Assembly: GCA_946539855.1 (NCBI GenBank)
Contig: CAMNHV010000002.1
Span: forward strand, 62,001-126,000
Length of the DNA: 64,000 bases
Source of the DNA: CAG-791 sp002449595
GTDB taxonomy: Bacteria > Bacillota > Clostridia > Lachnospirales > Lachnospiraceae
Reading direction: 5' to 3'
Part shown: positions 46,889 through 56,502 of the stretch, one piece after another
Numbering within the stretch: position 1 is the first letter of the stretch
Layout: each line of letters begins with the position of its first letter
Position numbers and translations under genes: made by a program
Notes under the pieces: generated by a model
Databases searched by the model: none
What the model saw: only the letters and a program-made list of their open reading frames with translations
What the model was told of the DNA's origin: nothing

Positions 46889-48499
46889 ATGGCAAAGGAT
46901 ATCAAGCACGGAACAGACGCCAGAGTAGCAATGGAAGCAGGCGTCAACAAACTGGCGGACACCGTCAAGATCACGCTTGGCCCTAAGGGCAGGAACGTTG
47001 TTCTCGACAAGACTTACGGCGGCCCCACCATCACGAACGACGGTGTGACGATCGCGAAAGAGATCGAGCTCGAAGACCGCTATGAGAACATGGGCGCACA
47101 GCTCGTCAAGGAAGTCGCTACGAAGACGAACGACGTCGCGGGCGACGGCACCACGACCGCTACGGTCCTCGCGCAGGCGATGATCAATGAAGGCATGAAG
47201 AACCTCGCTGCAGGCGCGAACCCGATCGTCATGCGCAAAGGTATGAAGAAGGCTACGGATGCCGCGGTCAAGGCGATCAGAGGCATGTCCGTCAAGGTCA
47301 AGGGCAAGGACCACATCGAGCAGGTCGCGACGGTCTCTTCCGGCAACGAGGAAGTCGGCCGCATGGTCGCTGACGCGATGGAAAAGGTCTCCAAGGACGG
47401 CGTCATCACGATCGAAGAGTCCAAGACGATGCTCACCGAGCTGGACCTGGTCGAAGGCATGCAGTTCGACAGAGGCTACATCTCCGCTTACATGGCGACC
47501 GACATGGACAAGATGGAAGCGAACCTCGAGGATCCTTACATCCTGATCACCGACAAGAAGATCTCCACCGTACAGGACATCCTGCCGCTGCTTGAGCAGA
47601 TCGTCAAGATGGGTGCGAAGCTCCTCATCATCGCTGAGGACGTCGAAGGCGAAGCCCTGACGACCCTGATCGTCAACAAGCTGCGCGGCACGTTCAGCGT
47701 TGTCGCTGTCAAGGCACCTGGTTACGGCGACAGAAGAAAAGCAATGCTGCAGGATATCGCGATCCTGACCGGCGGCCAGGTCATCAGCTCCGACCTCGGC
47801 CTCGAGCTCAAGGACGCTACGCTTGAGCAGCTCGGCCGCGCGAAATCCGTCAAGGTCGAGAAAGAGAACACGACGATCGTCGACGGTATGGGCAACAAGG
47901 CTGACCTCGAAGCGCGTGTGAACCAGATCAAGAAGCAGATCGAAGACACTACTTCCGATTTCGATAAGGAAAAGCTTCAGGAGCGTCTAGCGAAGCTCGC
48001 GGGCGGCGTCGCGGTCATCCGCGTCGGTGCTGCGACCGAGACCGAGATGAAGGAAGCGAAGTACCGCATGGAAGACGCCCTCAACGCGACGCGTGCGGCA
48101 GTTGAGGAAGGCATCATCTCCGGCGGCGGCAGCGCTTACATCCACGCTGCAGAGCAGGTCGCAGAGGCTGTGAACGGCCTCGAAGGCGACGAGAAGACCG
48201 GCGCGAAGATCGTCCTCAAGGCTCTTGAGGCACCGCTGCGCCAGATCGCCGAGAACGCAGGCCTTGACGGCAGCGTCATCACCAACAAGGTCAGGGAGTC
48301 CGAGGACGGCATCGGCTTCGATGCGATGAATGAAGAGTACGTCAACATGATCGACGCCGGCATCATCGATCCCACGAAGGTCACGAGGTCTGCGCTGCAG
48401 AATGCAACTTCTGTTGCTTCCACATTCCTGACGACAGAAGCAGCAGTCGCTGATATCAAGGAACCCGAACCGGCTATGCCGCAACAACCTATGATGTAA
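46889..48499 (+). CDS. groEL: Chaperonin GroEL
   Basis: GroEL is the 60-kDa ring chaperonin that folds proteins with ATP in the cytosol. The 536-aa protein carries the ATP site segments LGPKGRNVVLD and VAGDGTTTATVLAQ, with the conserved Asp in the latter, and the GAATETEMKE signature. The C-terminus ends in EPAMPQQPMM rather than the GGM-repeat tail of E. coli GroEL, which is also seen in other clostridia. AAGGAGA precedes the ATG. Only one groEL copy is in this window; CIRCE control comes from upstream of groES. Confidence 0.98.
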   Translation: MAKDIKHGTDARVAMEAGVNKLADTVKITLGPKGRNVVLDKTYGGPTITNDGVTIAKEIELEDRYENMGAQLVKEVATKTNDVAGDGTTTATVLAQAMINEGMKNLAAGANPIVMRKGMKKATDAAVKAIRGMSVKVKGKDHIEQVATVSSGNEEVGRMVADAMEKVSKDGVITIEESKTMLTELDLVEGMQFDRGYISAYMATDMDKMEANLEDPYILITDKKISTVQDILPLLEQIVKMGAKLLIIAEDVEGEALTTLIVNKLRGTFSVVAVKAPGYGDRRKAMLQDIAILTGGQVISSDLGLELKDATLEQLGRAKSVKVEKENTTIVDGMGNKADLEARVNQIKKQIEDTTSDFDKEKLQERLAKLAGGVAVIRVGAATETEMKEAKYRMEDALNATRAAVEEGIISGGGSAYIHAAEQVAEAVNGLEGDEKTGAKIVLKALEAPLRQIAENAGLDGSVITNKVRESEDGIGFDAMNEEYVNMIDAGIIDPTKVTRSALQNATSVASTFLTTEAAVADIKEPEPAMPQQPMM

Positions 48500-48521
48500 G
48501 CGATAAGCTCTGATTGAACAT

Positions 48522-48560
48522 AGACTGCCCGTCATGCCTGCATGAACGGGCGGTCTTTTT
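48522..48560 (+). terminator. Intrinsic terminator after groEL
   Basis: An 11-bp stem (48522-48532 with 48546-48556) is capped by a CATG/CATG helix and followed by a T-run. Confidence 0.9.
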
Positions 48561-48570
48561 ATGTCCATAA

Positions 48571-48599
48571 TTGACAAATCGCCTTTCATCACAAATAAT
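48571..48599 (+). promoter_or_regulatory. rel promoter
   Basis: TTGACA (48571-48576), 17 bp and AATAAT (48594-48599) lie directly behind the groEL terminator and about 35 bp before the rel start codon. Confidence 0.65.
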
Positions 48600-48633
48600 A
48601 TTCAAGTAAATTTCTGAAACTGGAGCCTTTTCT

Positions 48634-51015
48634 ATGTCATCCGACGCGATCCGCCAGGACAACTTCATACCGGCGAGCATCCCCGCCGCGCTCCCCGCGG
48701 AAGTGAGAAGCGACAATGCTGTCCCTGCAGCCAGGGACCGCTTCGGCTATGACAGCGGCCGCATCGAGTACCTGGGCGAATTCGTCAGCCCGGAGAAGCT
48801 CTATCAGGACCTGATCGAGCGCGTGGGCAGGTATCACCCTTCGGACGATATCAGCCTGATCGAGAAGGCATTCAATACCGCCCGGGAGGCGCACGAAGGA
48901 CAGGTGCGGCGGTCGGGCGAACCATATATCATTCATCCGCTCTACGTCGCGGTGATCCTCGCGGACCTCGAACTTGACAAAGAGACCATCGTCGCGGGCC
49001 TTCTGCATGACGTCGTGGAAGACACGATCATGACCAACGAGAAGATCCGGGAGGAGTTCGGCGAGGACGTGGCCCTTCTCGTGGACGGCGTCACCAAGCT
49101 GACCAAACTCAAACTCTCCGGCGATTATCACGACCGCTCGGAAGAGCAGAAAGAGATGCAGGCGATGAACCTGCGCAAGATGTTCCTCGCCATGGCGAAG
49201 GACATCCGGGTCATCCTGATCAAGCTGGCGGACCGCCTGCACAACATGAGGACCCTTGGGCACATGCCGCCGGAGAAGCAGCAGCGGATCGCCCAGGAGA
49301 CGCTGGACATCTATTCGCCGATCGCCTCGCGCCTCGGCATTTCGAAGATCCAGGTGGAACTGGACGACCTCTCCCTGAAATACCTGAAGCCCGACATCTA
49401 CAAAGAGCTCGTCCGCGAGGTCGAAGCGCGCAAGGCGGAGAGCGAGGACTTCGTCCAGGAGATCACCGCCGAAGTGCGGGAGCATCTCGCGACAGCCGGC
49501 ATCGAAGGGCAGGTCGACGGCAGAGTCAAGCACATCTTCAGCATCTACAAGAAGATGGTCAACCAGGACAAATCCCTGGATCAGATCTATGACCTTTTTG
49601 CGGTCCGCATCATCGTCTCATCGGTGAAGGACTGCTATGCGGCGCTCGGCGTCATCCACGAGATGTACAAGCCGATCCCGGGCCGGTTCAAGGACTACAT
49701 CGCGATGCCCAAGACGAACACGTATCAGTCGCTGCACACGACGCTGATCGGTTCGCACGGCAATCCGTTCGAGATCCAGATCCGGACCTACGAGATGCAC
49801 CGCGCCGCGGAATACGGTATCGCCGCGCACTGGAAGTACAAGGAAGGCGCGGACGGCAGAAGCGGGAAGCAGGAAGAAGAAAAGCTCGCGTGGCTGCGCC
49901 AGATCCTGGAGTGGCAGCAGGACATGTCGGACAACACGGAGTTCATGGACCTCTTAAAGAGCGACCTGGACCTGTTCTCCGACAACGTCTATTGCTTCAC
50001 GCCGGGCGGCGACGTCAAGAATCTCCCCGCCGGCTCGACGCCGGTCGACTTCGCGTACGCGATCCACACAGCCGTCGGCAACAAGATGATCGGCGCGCGC
50101 GTGAACGGCAAGCTCGTCAACATCGACTACGAGATCCAGAACGGCGACCGCATCGAGATCCTGACCTCGCAGAATTCCAAGGGCCCGAGCCTGGACTGGT
50201 TAAAGCTCGCGAAAGCGGCGTCCACCAGGAACAAGATCAACCAGTGGTTTAGAAACGAGCGCAAGGAAGACAATATCACCCGCGGCAAGGACCTCATCGC
50301 TTCCTATTGCAAATCCAAGGGAATCACGGCCTCGGAGATCATGAAGCCCGAGTATATGGACGGCGTGCTCCGCAAGTACGGCTTCCGCGACTGGGATGCT
50401 GTCCTCGCGGCGGTCGGCCACGGCGGACTGAAGGAAGGCCAGGTCGTCAACAAGCTGCAGGAGCAGTATGAGAAGGACCACGCGAAGCACCTGACGGAAG
50501 AGGAGATCCTCGCGCAGGTCGCGGACAACGCGGCGCACATGCACGCGAAGAGCAACAACGCCATCGTCGTGAAGGGCATTCACGACGTCGCGGTGCGTCT
50601 CTCCAAGTGCTGTCACCCGGTCCCGGGCGACGAGATCGTCGGCTTCGTCACGAGAGGGCGCGGCGTCACGATCCATCGGACAGACTGCATCAACGTTCTG
50701 AACCTCGCCGACTTCGACCGGGTCCGCCTGATCGACGCCGAGTGGGAAGACAATGACGTGAGCGAGAGCGCCGGCGGCTTCGAAGTGACGGTCAATATCT
50801 ACGCGAACGACAGGAGCGGCCTCTTAAACGACATCTCCCGCGTCTTCACGGAGAAGAACATCAACATCACTTCGATCTCGACACGAAGCAACAAGCAGGG
50901 GATGGTCACGATGACCATCACGTTCCGGATCAGCGGAAAGGGCCAGATGCAGGAGATCATCGACCGTCTCCGCCAGATCAGCAGCATCATCGATATCAGC
51001 AGGACGAACGGATAA
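48634..51015 (+). CDS. rel: Bifunctional (p)ppGpp synthetase/hydrolase Rel
   Basis: This enzyme makes and degrades the alarmone (p)ppGpp in the stringent response. The 793-aa protein has an HD hydrolase domain with HDVVEDT at residue 125, so hydrolysis should be active. The synthetase domain contains RVKHIFSIYKKM and YDLFAVRIIV, and DYIAMPKTNTYQSLHT. A TGS domain (VYCFTPGGDVKNLPAGSTPVDFAY), a zinc-finger/RIS region (SKCCHPVPGD) and a C-terminal ACT domain follow. The N-terminus is about 45 residues longer than in B. subtilis Rel. It leads an operon with an MBL hydrolase and hemZ. Confidence 0.96.
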   Translation: MSSDAIRQDNFIPASIPAALPAEVRSDNAVPAARDRFGYDSGRIEYLGEFVSPEKLYQDLIERVGRYHPSDDISLIEKAFNTAREAHEGQVRRSGEPYIIHPLYVAVILADLELDKETIVAGLLHDVVEDTIMTNEKIREEFGEDVALLVDGVTKLTKLKLSGDYHDRSEEQKEMQAMNLRKMFLAMAKDIRVILIKLADRLHNMRTLGHMPPEKQQRIAQETLDIYSPIASRLGISKIQVELDDLSLKYLKPDIYKELVREVEARKAESEDFVQEITAEVREHLATAGIEGQVDGRVKHIFSIYKKMVNQDKSLDQIYDLFAVRIIVSSVKDCYAALGVIHEMYKPIPGRFKDYIAMPKTNTYQSLHTTLIGSHGNPFEIQIRTYEMHRAAEYGIAAHWKYKEGADGRSGKQEEEKLAWLRQILEWQQDMSDNTEFMDLLKSDLDLFSDNVYCFTPGGDVKNLPAGSTPVDFAYAIHTAVGNKMIGARVNGKLVNIDYEIQNGDRIEILTSQNSKGPSLDWLKLAKAASTRNKINQWFRNERKEDNITRGKDLIASYCKSKGITASEIMKPEYMDGVLRKYGFRDWDAVLAAVGHGGLKEGQVVNKLQEQYEKDHAKHLTEEEILAQVADNAAHMHAKSNNAIVVKGIHDVAVRLSKCCHPVPGDEIVGFVTRGRGVTIHRTDCINVLNLADFDRVRLIDAEWEDNDVSESAGGFEVTVNIYANDRSGLLNDISRVFTEKNINITSISTRSNKQGMVTMTITFRISGKGQMQEIIDRLRQISSIIDISRTNG

Positions 51016-51035
51016 ACTACCCGGAGAAAAGCGCC

Positions 51036-51671
51036 ATGAGAATCATCGTGAAGGGATATCGCGTCGGCATGATGCCGACCAATTTTTATTATATGCACCT
51101 CGAGGGCTCGCAGGACGCTGTCGTCTTCGACCCGGCGGACAGCGGGAAGGAACTCGCGGACGTCCTTCAGCAGGAAGGGCTGACGATCCGTGCGATCTTC
51201 CTGACGCACGCCCACTTCGACCACATCTTCGGCGTGAAGGCGATGAAGGAAGCGACCGGCGCCCCTGTGTACGCGTATGAGGGAGAAAAGGGTCTCTGCG
51301 GGAGCTCACAGCTCAACCAGTCGGCAATGATCGGAAGGCCCTGCACTGTGGAGCCGGACGTCTGGCTTAAGGACGGGGAAGTGACGGAGCTCTGCGGCAT
51401 CCGCCTGAAGACGCTCGCGACGCCGGGACACACCGAGGGAAGCTGCTGCTTCTACGCGGAGGATGAGGAAGGCGGTCATTTCCTGATCAGCGGCGACACG
51501 CTCTTCGAGGAATCCGTCGGCCGCACGGACCTGCCGACAGGCAGTTTCTCCGACCTCGCCCGCTCGATCCGGGAAGTCCTGTTTGGACTCCCGGACGACA
51601 CGCTGGTCTTCCCCGGCCACATGGGAGAGACGACCATCGGGCACGAGAAACAGTTCAACTACATGGTTTGA
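51036..51671 (+). CDS. MBL-fold metallo-hydrolase (glyoxalase II-like)
   Basis: The 211-aa protein is a compact metallo-beta-lactamase-fold hydrolase of the YqgX/GloB-like type. Zinc ligands are seen in THAHFDH (His58, His60, Asp62, His63), the ATPGHTEGS His, the SGDTLF Asp and the final FPGHMGET His. Relatives cleave thioesters such as S-lactoylglutathione; the glutathione-free Firmicute enzymes probably act on other thiol adducts. It is 20 bp behind rel and 41 bp before hemZ, the same gene order as in many Lachnospiraceae. Confidence 0.9.
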   Translation: MRIIVKGYRVGMMPTNFYYMHLEGSQDAVVFDPADSGKELADVLQQEGLTIRAIFLTHAHFDHIFGVKAMKEATGAPVYAYEGEKGLCGSSQLNQSAMIGRPCTVEPDVWLKDGEVTELCGIRLKTLATPGHTEGSCCFYAEDEEGGHFLISGDTLFEESVGRTDLPTGSFSDLARSIREVLFGLPDDTLVFPGHMGETTIGHEKQFNYMV

Positions 51672-51712
51672 TACCGCGCGCCGAAACCGTACCCGCGCAC
51701 GAGGGAATAAAC

Positions 51713-53338
51713 ATGTTCACAGTATCCGTCAGCAGGGATCTCTACCGGTATGAGATCCACTCTTTGATCAAGGCCTTTTATCCGGAAGAAGAAGTCAGGA
51801 CGTATGTGGAGGAGCCAGGTACCGCTCCTTCTTTTTTGCGCGTCATCTTCTCGCCGGAGGAGATCCGGCTTGCCTTTTCCGATGCGCCGGACAAAGAAGA
51901 GTCATTTGCGGAAGGAGAGCTCCAATTCCGCATCAGCGGAGAGACGGGAACAGTCGGAATAAATCAGCAGGCCGCGGACGGCGACGCCCCGCTTGACGAG
52001 AAGAGCCTGACCTGCAAGACCGCGCTCAAGCACCTGCTCTATAGGATGCTCTGCCTCCGGACCGGAAGGACGCTCCCCTGGGGAGAGCTCATCGGGATCC
52101 GCCCGACCAAGATCGCGTCGCGCCGCCTCGAAGAAGGAATGACGGAAGAGGAAGCGGCTGCGTGGATGGAACAGAACCACTACGTGAGCCCCGGCAAGGC
52201 CGGACTCGCCGCGCAGATCGCCGCGCGGGAGGCGAAGATCCTGAAGAACTTCGACCCGGTGGACGGCTACAGCCTCTACATCGGCATCCCGTTCTGCCCG
52301 ACGACCTGCCTCTACTGCTCGTTCCCGTCCTACGGGATCGGGCGCTGGATGCGGCCCGTCGCGGACCTGCGGAGAGACGGGACGCTAGGGACTGATACCT
52401 CGCCATCCATCGACAGAGCACTCGGGCGTCTGCCCGCGAACGCGGACGGCGTCGACCTGTACCTGTCGCTCCTCGAGGAGGAGATGGAGACGTCGGCGGC
52501 GCTCATGCAGGGGAAGTACCCCGAGACGATCTATTTCGGCGGCGGGACGCCGTCCAGCCTCAGCGCTCCTCAGATGGAGAGATTGTTTGAGGCGGTGAAA
52601 AGATTTTTCCCCTCCGATCGCGTCAGGGAATACACGGTAGAGGCAGGCCGCCCCGACAGCATCACGGACGACAAGCTCGCCGTCATGAAAAAGGCCGGCG
52701 TCACGCGGATCAGCGTGAACCCGCAGACCATGAAGGAAGAGACGCTGCGCATCATCGGCAGGCGCCACACGGCGCGGCAGACGCAGGAGGCCTTCGCCGC
52801 GGCGAGGAGCGCCGGGTTCACGAACATCAACATGGACATGATCCTGGGGCTTCCCGGAGAGACGCCGGACGACGTGCGGTACACCCTCTCCGCGATCGAG
52901 GAGCTGCGGCCGGACTCGCTGACCGTCCACTCGCTCGCCGTGAAGAAGGGATCGAAGATGCAGGAGATCGTCCGCGAGAGCGGGTACGAAGGCCTCGGGC
53001 TCGCAGCGGGTACCATGGAGCTTGCGATCGACGCGGCCAGGCGGATGGAGCTTTTCCCGTATTATCTGTACCGGCAGAAGAATATGACCGGCAACGACGA
53101 GAACATCGGGTTCGCGCGGGAAGGCTGCTTCGGCCTGTACAACATACTGATCATGGAAGAGACGCAGTCGATCCTCGCGCTGGGCTGCGGCGGGATCTCG
53201 AAGAGAGTGGATCCGCCGGAGCAGCCGGGGACGCGCGGCAAGATCCTGCGGAGCGAAAATGCGCATGAACTGCGGGTATATATGGAGCATTTTGACGAAA
53301 TGATGGCGCGGAAAACGAATTTGTTTGGAGACATGTAA
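51713..53338 (+). CDS. hemZ: Coproporphyrinogen dehydrogenase HemZ (radical SAM)
   Basis: HemZ is a HemN-like radical SAM protein of Firmicutes linked to oxygen-independent porphyrin synthesis. With ATG 51713 (GAGGGA upstream) it is 541 aa. The N-terminal 180 residues are the HemZ-specific domain; the radical SAM motif is CPTTCLYC (Cys195, Cys199, Cys202), followed by YFGGGTPS and the NMDMILGLPGET segment shared with HemN. No other heme genes are nearby, and several HemZ/HemW-like proteins do not oxidise coproporphyrinogen, so the exact role is open. Fe-S supply may come from SmsCB. Confidence 0.92.
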   Translation: MFTVSVSRDLYRYEIHSLIKAFYPEEEVRTYVEEPGTAPSFLRVIFSPEEIRLAFSDAPDKEESFAEGELQFRISGETGTVGINQQAADGDAPLDEKSLTCKTALKHLLYRMLCLRTGRTLPWGELIGIRPTKIASRRLEEGMTEEEAAAWMEQNHYVSPGKAGLAAQIAAREAKILKNFDPVDGYSLYIGIPFCPTTCLYCSFPSYGIGRWMRPVADLRRDGTLGTDTSPSIDRALGRLPANADGVDLYLSLLEEEMETSAALMQGKYPETIYFGGGTPSSLSAPQMERLFEAVKRFFPSDRVREYTVEAGRPDSITDDKLAVMKKAGVTRISVNPQTMKEETLRIIGRRHTARQTQEAFAAARSAGFTNINMDMILGLPGETPDDVRYTLSAIEELRPDSLTVHSLAVKKGSKMQEIVRESGYEGLGLAAGTMELAIDAARRMELFPYYLYRQKNMTGNDENIGFAREGCFGLYNILIMEETQSILALGCGGISKRVDPPEQPGTRGKILRSENAHELRVYMEHFDEMMARKTNLFGDM

Positions 53339-53346
53339 ATTCTAAG

Positions 53347-53365
53347 TGAATTGTCTTGCAATTCA
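53347..53365. promoter_or_regulatory. CodY-box-like palindrome upstream of topA-codY
   Basis: TGAATTG-TCTTG-CAATTCA is a perfect 7-bp inverted repeat. Its core AATTGTCTTGCAATT matches the CodY consensus AATTTTCWGAAAATT at 11 of 15 positions. It overlaps a candidate -35 element (TTGCAA 53356-53361, 18 bp, TAAATT 53380-53385), so it could mediate CodY autoregulation. Confidence 0.45.
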
Positions 53366-53421
53366 GTCAAAGACTGTGATAAATTCTTTCTCGTGCGTAA
53401 TATTGTCCCGGGAGGGCAGGA

Positions 53422-55542
53422 ATGGCAAAAACGAACAAACTGATCATTGTGGAGTCGCCGACCAAGGTCAAGGCGATCAAGAAATTTCTCGGAAGCGGAT
53501 ACGACGTCGCGGCCAGCAACGGGCATGTCAGGGACCTGCCCCGCAGCCAGATGGGCATCGACGTCGAGAACGATTTTGAACCGAAGTACATCACGATCCG
53601 CGGGAAGGGCGACCTGCTCGCGGCACTCAGAAAGAAAGTCGCGAAGGCCGACGTGATCTATCTCGCGACGGACCCTGACCGCGAGGGGGAAGCTATCTCA
53701 TGGCACCTGATCGCGGCGCTGAAACTCGATAAGATGCCCCAGAAGACCGTGCGGCGGATCACGTTCAACGAGATCACGAAGAACGCGGTCAAGGAGGCGA
53801 TCAAGCATCCCCGCGACATCGATATGAACCTCGTGGACGCGCAGCAGGCAAGGCGCGCTCTCGACCGCCTGGTCGGCTACCAGATCTCGCCGCTTCTTTG
53901 GGCGAAGGTCAAGCGCGGCCTCTCCGCCGGACGTGTGCAGTCCGCGGCGCTGCGCATGATCGCGGACCGCGAGGAGGAGATCTCCTCCTTCCTGCCGGAA
54001 GAGTACTGGACGATCGACGCGATGCTGACCCCGGGCAAGGCAGGGAAGCCGCTCGAGGCCCACTACTACGGCGAGGTCGAAGCGGACGGCAAGGCGAAGA
54101 AGGCGCAGATCGCATCGAAGAAAGAAGCGGACGCGATCCTCGCGGATCTCGATGGCGCAGTATTCAAAGTAAAAGAGATCAGGACCTCGGAGCGCCACCG
54201 CAAGGCGCCGCTCCCGTTCACGACCTCCACGCTCCAGCAGGAGGCCAGCAAGGCGCTGAACTTCTCCACCGTCAAGACGATGCGCGTCGCGCAGCAGCTT
54301 TACGAAGGAATTGACCTGAAGGGGAACGGGACGGTCGGTCTCATCACTTACCTCAGAACCGACTCCACCCGCATCTCGGAGGAGGCGGCCGCCGCGGCAG
54401 CGTCATACATCGCGGCCGAGTACGGAGACAATTACCAGGGAACGCAGGAGAACCGCAAGACGGAGACCAGGATCCAGGACGCGCACGAGGCAATCCGTCC
54501 CTCGGACGTCACGAGGACCCCGGCAGCGGTCAAGGAATCCCTCACGAGAGACCAGCTCCGCCTGTACACCCTGATCTGGAAGAGATTCATGGCATCCCGC
54601 ATGAGCGCGGCGCTCTATGAGAACACGCGCGTCACGGTGGAAGCCGGGGGCAAGGAACAGACGCACCAGTTCGCGATGAGCTACACGAGGCTCCTGTTCG
54701 ACGGCTTTATGCGCGTCTACGATCCCGGCGAGGATGAGGCGTCGGACGGCCAGCTGTCCGCGAAGCTCGAGGAAGGCGAAGAGATCGCCCTGAAGGAGCT
54801 CCTGCCGAAGCAGCACTTCACCGAGCCGCCGGCCCACTACACGGAGGCGTCGCTCGTCAGGGCGATGGAGGAGAGAGGCATCGGGCGCCCGAGCACCTAC
54901 GCGCCGACGATCTCGACGATCCTCGCAAGGCACTACATCACGAAGGACGGCCGGAACCTGTACATGACAGAGCTCGGCGACGCGGTCAACAACATCATGG
55001 TCAGCCAGTTCCAGGCGATCGTCAATCCGGACTTCACCGCGGGACTCGAGACGCTTCTCGACGACGTCGCGGAAGGCAGCGTCCGCTGGAAGACGATCAT
55101 CGAGAACTTCTACCCGGACCTGGACGAGGCGGTGCGCGCGGCGCAGGCGGACCTCGCGAAGGTGAAGGTCGCCGACGAGGAGTCGGACGAAGTCTGCGAG
55201 CTGTGCGGCCGGAAGATGGTCATCAAGTACGGCCCGCACGGAAGGTTCCTCGCGTGTCCCGGATTCCCTGAGTGCCGGAATACGAAGCCGTATTACGAGA
55301 AGACCGGCGTCAGCTGCCCCAAGTGCGGCCAGGACATCGTCCTCAAGATGTCGCGCAAGGGAAGACGCTTCTACGGCTGCATGAATCCGGAGTGTGATTT
55401 CATGACGTGGCAGCGGCCGTCTCAGCAGAAGTGCCCGCAGTGCGGCGGCATCCTGCTGGAAAAAGGAATGAAACTCGTCTGCATGAATGAAGAATGCGGT
55501 TATATTGGGGAGAAAAAAGACGAGGAGGACGAGAGGGGGTAA
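53422..55542 (+). CDS. topA: DNA topoisomerase I
   Basis: This type IA topoisomerase relaxes negative supercoils. The 706-aa protein has the TOPRIM domain from LIIVESPTKVKAIKKF to YLATDPDREGEAISWH, and the catalytic tyrosine Tyr310 in ITYLRTDSTRIS. The C-terminus carries three four-Cys zinc-ribbon modules (CELCGRKMV, SCPKCGQD, KCPQCGGI with their partner cysteines). GGGAGGGC precedes the ATG. It is directly followed by codY (3-bp gap), a linkage common in clostridia. Confidence 0.97.
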   Translation: MAKTNKLIIVESPTKVKAIKKFLGSGYDVAASNGHVRDLPRSQMGIDVENDFEPKYITIRGKGDLLAALRKKVAKADVIYLATDPDREGEAISWHLIAALKLDKMPQKTVRRITFNEITKNAVKEAIKHPRDIDMNLVDAQQARRALDRLVGYQISPLLWAKVKRGLSAGRVQSAALRMIADREEEISSFLPEEYWTIDAMLTPGKAGKPLEAHYYGEVEADGKAKKAQIASKKEADAILADLDGAVFKVKEIRTSERHRKAPLPFTTSTLQQEASKALNFSTVKTMRVAQQLYEGIDLKGNGTVGLITYLRTDSTRISEEAAAAAASYIAAEYGDNYQGTQENRKTETRIQDAHEAIRPSDVTRTPAAVKESLTRDQLRLYTLIWKRFMASRMSAALYENTRVTVEAGGKEQTHQFAMSYTRLLFDGFMRVYDPGEDEASDGQLSAKLEEGEEIALKELLPKQHFTEPPAHYTEASLVRAMEERGIGRPSTYAPTISTILARHYITKDGRNLYMTELGDAVNNIMVSQFQAIVNPDFTAGLETLLDDVAEGSVRWKTIIENFYPDLDEAVRAAQADLAKVKVADEESDEVCELCGRKMVIKYGPHGRFLACPGFPECRNTKPYYEKTGVSCPKCGQDIVLKMSRKGRRFYGCMNPECDFMTWQRPSQQKCPQCGGILLEKGMKLVCMNEECGYIGEKKDEEDERG

Positions 55543-55545
55543 GCA

Positions 55546-56310
55546 GTGAACAGCAATGTGAGACTTCTGGATAACACCAGAAAAATCGAGAAACTGCTGC
55601 ACAGCAGCAACGGGAAGGTGATCTTCAGCGACATCTGCGAGGTGATGGCGGACATCCTGCACTCGGGCGTCTACGTCATCAGCCAGAAGGGCAAAGTGCT
55701 CGGCGCGGGGTTCGCGGAGGGCGTCAGCGTGCTTGACGAGCTCCTTGAGAGCAAGGTCGGCACTCACATCGACCCCTCGCTGAACGAGAGATTCCTCACG
55801 GTCCTCTCGACCAATGAGAACATCTCGCTGCGCACGCTCGGCTTTGAGAAAAAGAAGAACGCCTACCTCGAGGCGATCGCGACGCCGATCCAGATTGCGG
55901 GGGAGCGGCTCGGCACGATCTTCATTTACAAAGATGACGGCCAGTTCGGCATCGACGACCTGATCATCTGCGAGTACGGGACGACCGTCGTCGGCATGGA
56001 GATGCTGCGCGCCGTCTCCGAGGAGAACGCGGAGGAGAACCACAAGGTCGCGGTCGTAAAGAGCGCAATGGGGACGCTCAGTTACACCGAACTGCAGGCG
56101 ATCCGCTGCATCTTCGAGGAGCTCGAGGGCCAGGAAGGCATCCTCGTCGCGTCCAAGATCGCGGACAAGGCCGGCATCACGCGCTCCGTCGTCGTCAACG
56201 CGCTGCGCAAGTTCGAGTCGGCCGGCGTCATCCTGTCCAGATCCTCCGGCATGAAGGGCACGTACATCAAAGTCCTGAACGACGCGATCTACGACGAGCT
56301 TGAGGAATAA
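55546..56310 (+). CDS. codY: GTP- and branched-chain amino acid-sensing regulator CodY
   Basis: CodY represses starvation genes when GTP and branched-chain amino acids are plentiful. The 254-aa protein starts at GTG 55546 with GAGAGGGGG upstream. It has the N-terminal GAF sensor (about 1-155) and the winged-helix domain with the highly conserved ASKIADKAGITRSVVVNALR and GMKGTYIKVLN. It is translated right behind topA. A CodY-like palindrome upstream of topA suggests feedback. Together with rel it links nutrient signals in this region, since (p)ppGpp synthesis lowers GTP. Confidence 0.97.
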   Translation: MNSNVRLLDNTRKIEKLLHSSNGKVIFSDICEVMADILHSGVYVISQKGKVLGAGFAEGVSVLDELLESKVGTHIDPSLNERFLTVLSTNENISLRTLGFEKKKNAYLEAIATPIQIAGERLGTIFIYKDDGQFGIDDLIICEYGTTVVGMEMLRAVSEENAEENHKVAVVKSAMGTLSYTELQAIRCIFEELEGQEGILVASKIADKAGITRSVVVNALRKFESAGVILSRSSGMKGTYIKVLNDAIYDELEE

Positions 56311-56327
56311 AATTCGCGAGAAAAGCG

Positions 56328-56356
56328 TTGCATTCGCGAATCTTATGTAATAAAAT
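56328..56356 (+). promoter_or_regulatory. rpsB promoter
   Basis: TTGCAT (56328-56333), 17 bp and TAAAAT (56351-56356). Two copies of TTCGCGA flank the -35 box (56313-56319 and 56333-56339). Confidence 0.75.
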
Positions 56357-56362
56357 TGTAGA

Positions 56363-56502
56363 GCTGCCGCATAAGCGGCGGTAATACCATCAATCACATG
56401 CCTTCAGGGACAGCCGGTGCTCCCGGGAATGATCCGGGGAGTGGCTAAGCCTCTTGACCCGCCTTCAGAAGGCATGGAAGACTAACCGTATGGAGGTACG
56501 AA
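56363..56502 (+). promoter_or_regulatory. Structured rpsB mRNA leader
   Basis: A 9-bp closing helix CATGCCTTC/GAAGGCATG (56397-56405 with 56468-56476) encloses internal hairpins, including CTCCCGG/CCGGGGAG near 56420-56440. A GCCGC/GCGGC hairpin lies before it. The architecture fits an autoregulatory S2 leader, but I cannot confirm binding-site identity. Confidence 0.5.

Noticed and set aside
54403..56397. 664-codon minus-strand frame opposite topA/codY
   Set aside because: Crosses two well-supported genes and shows only antisense composition.
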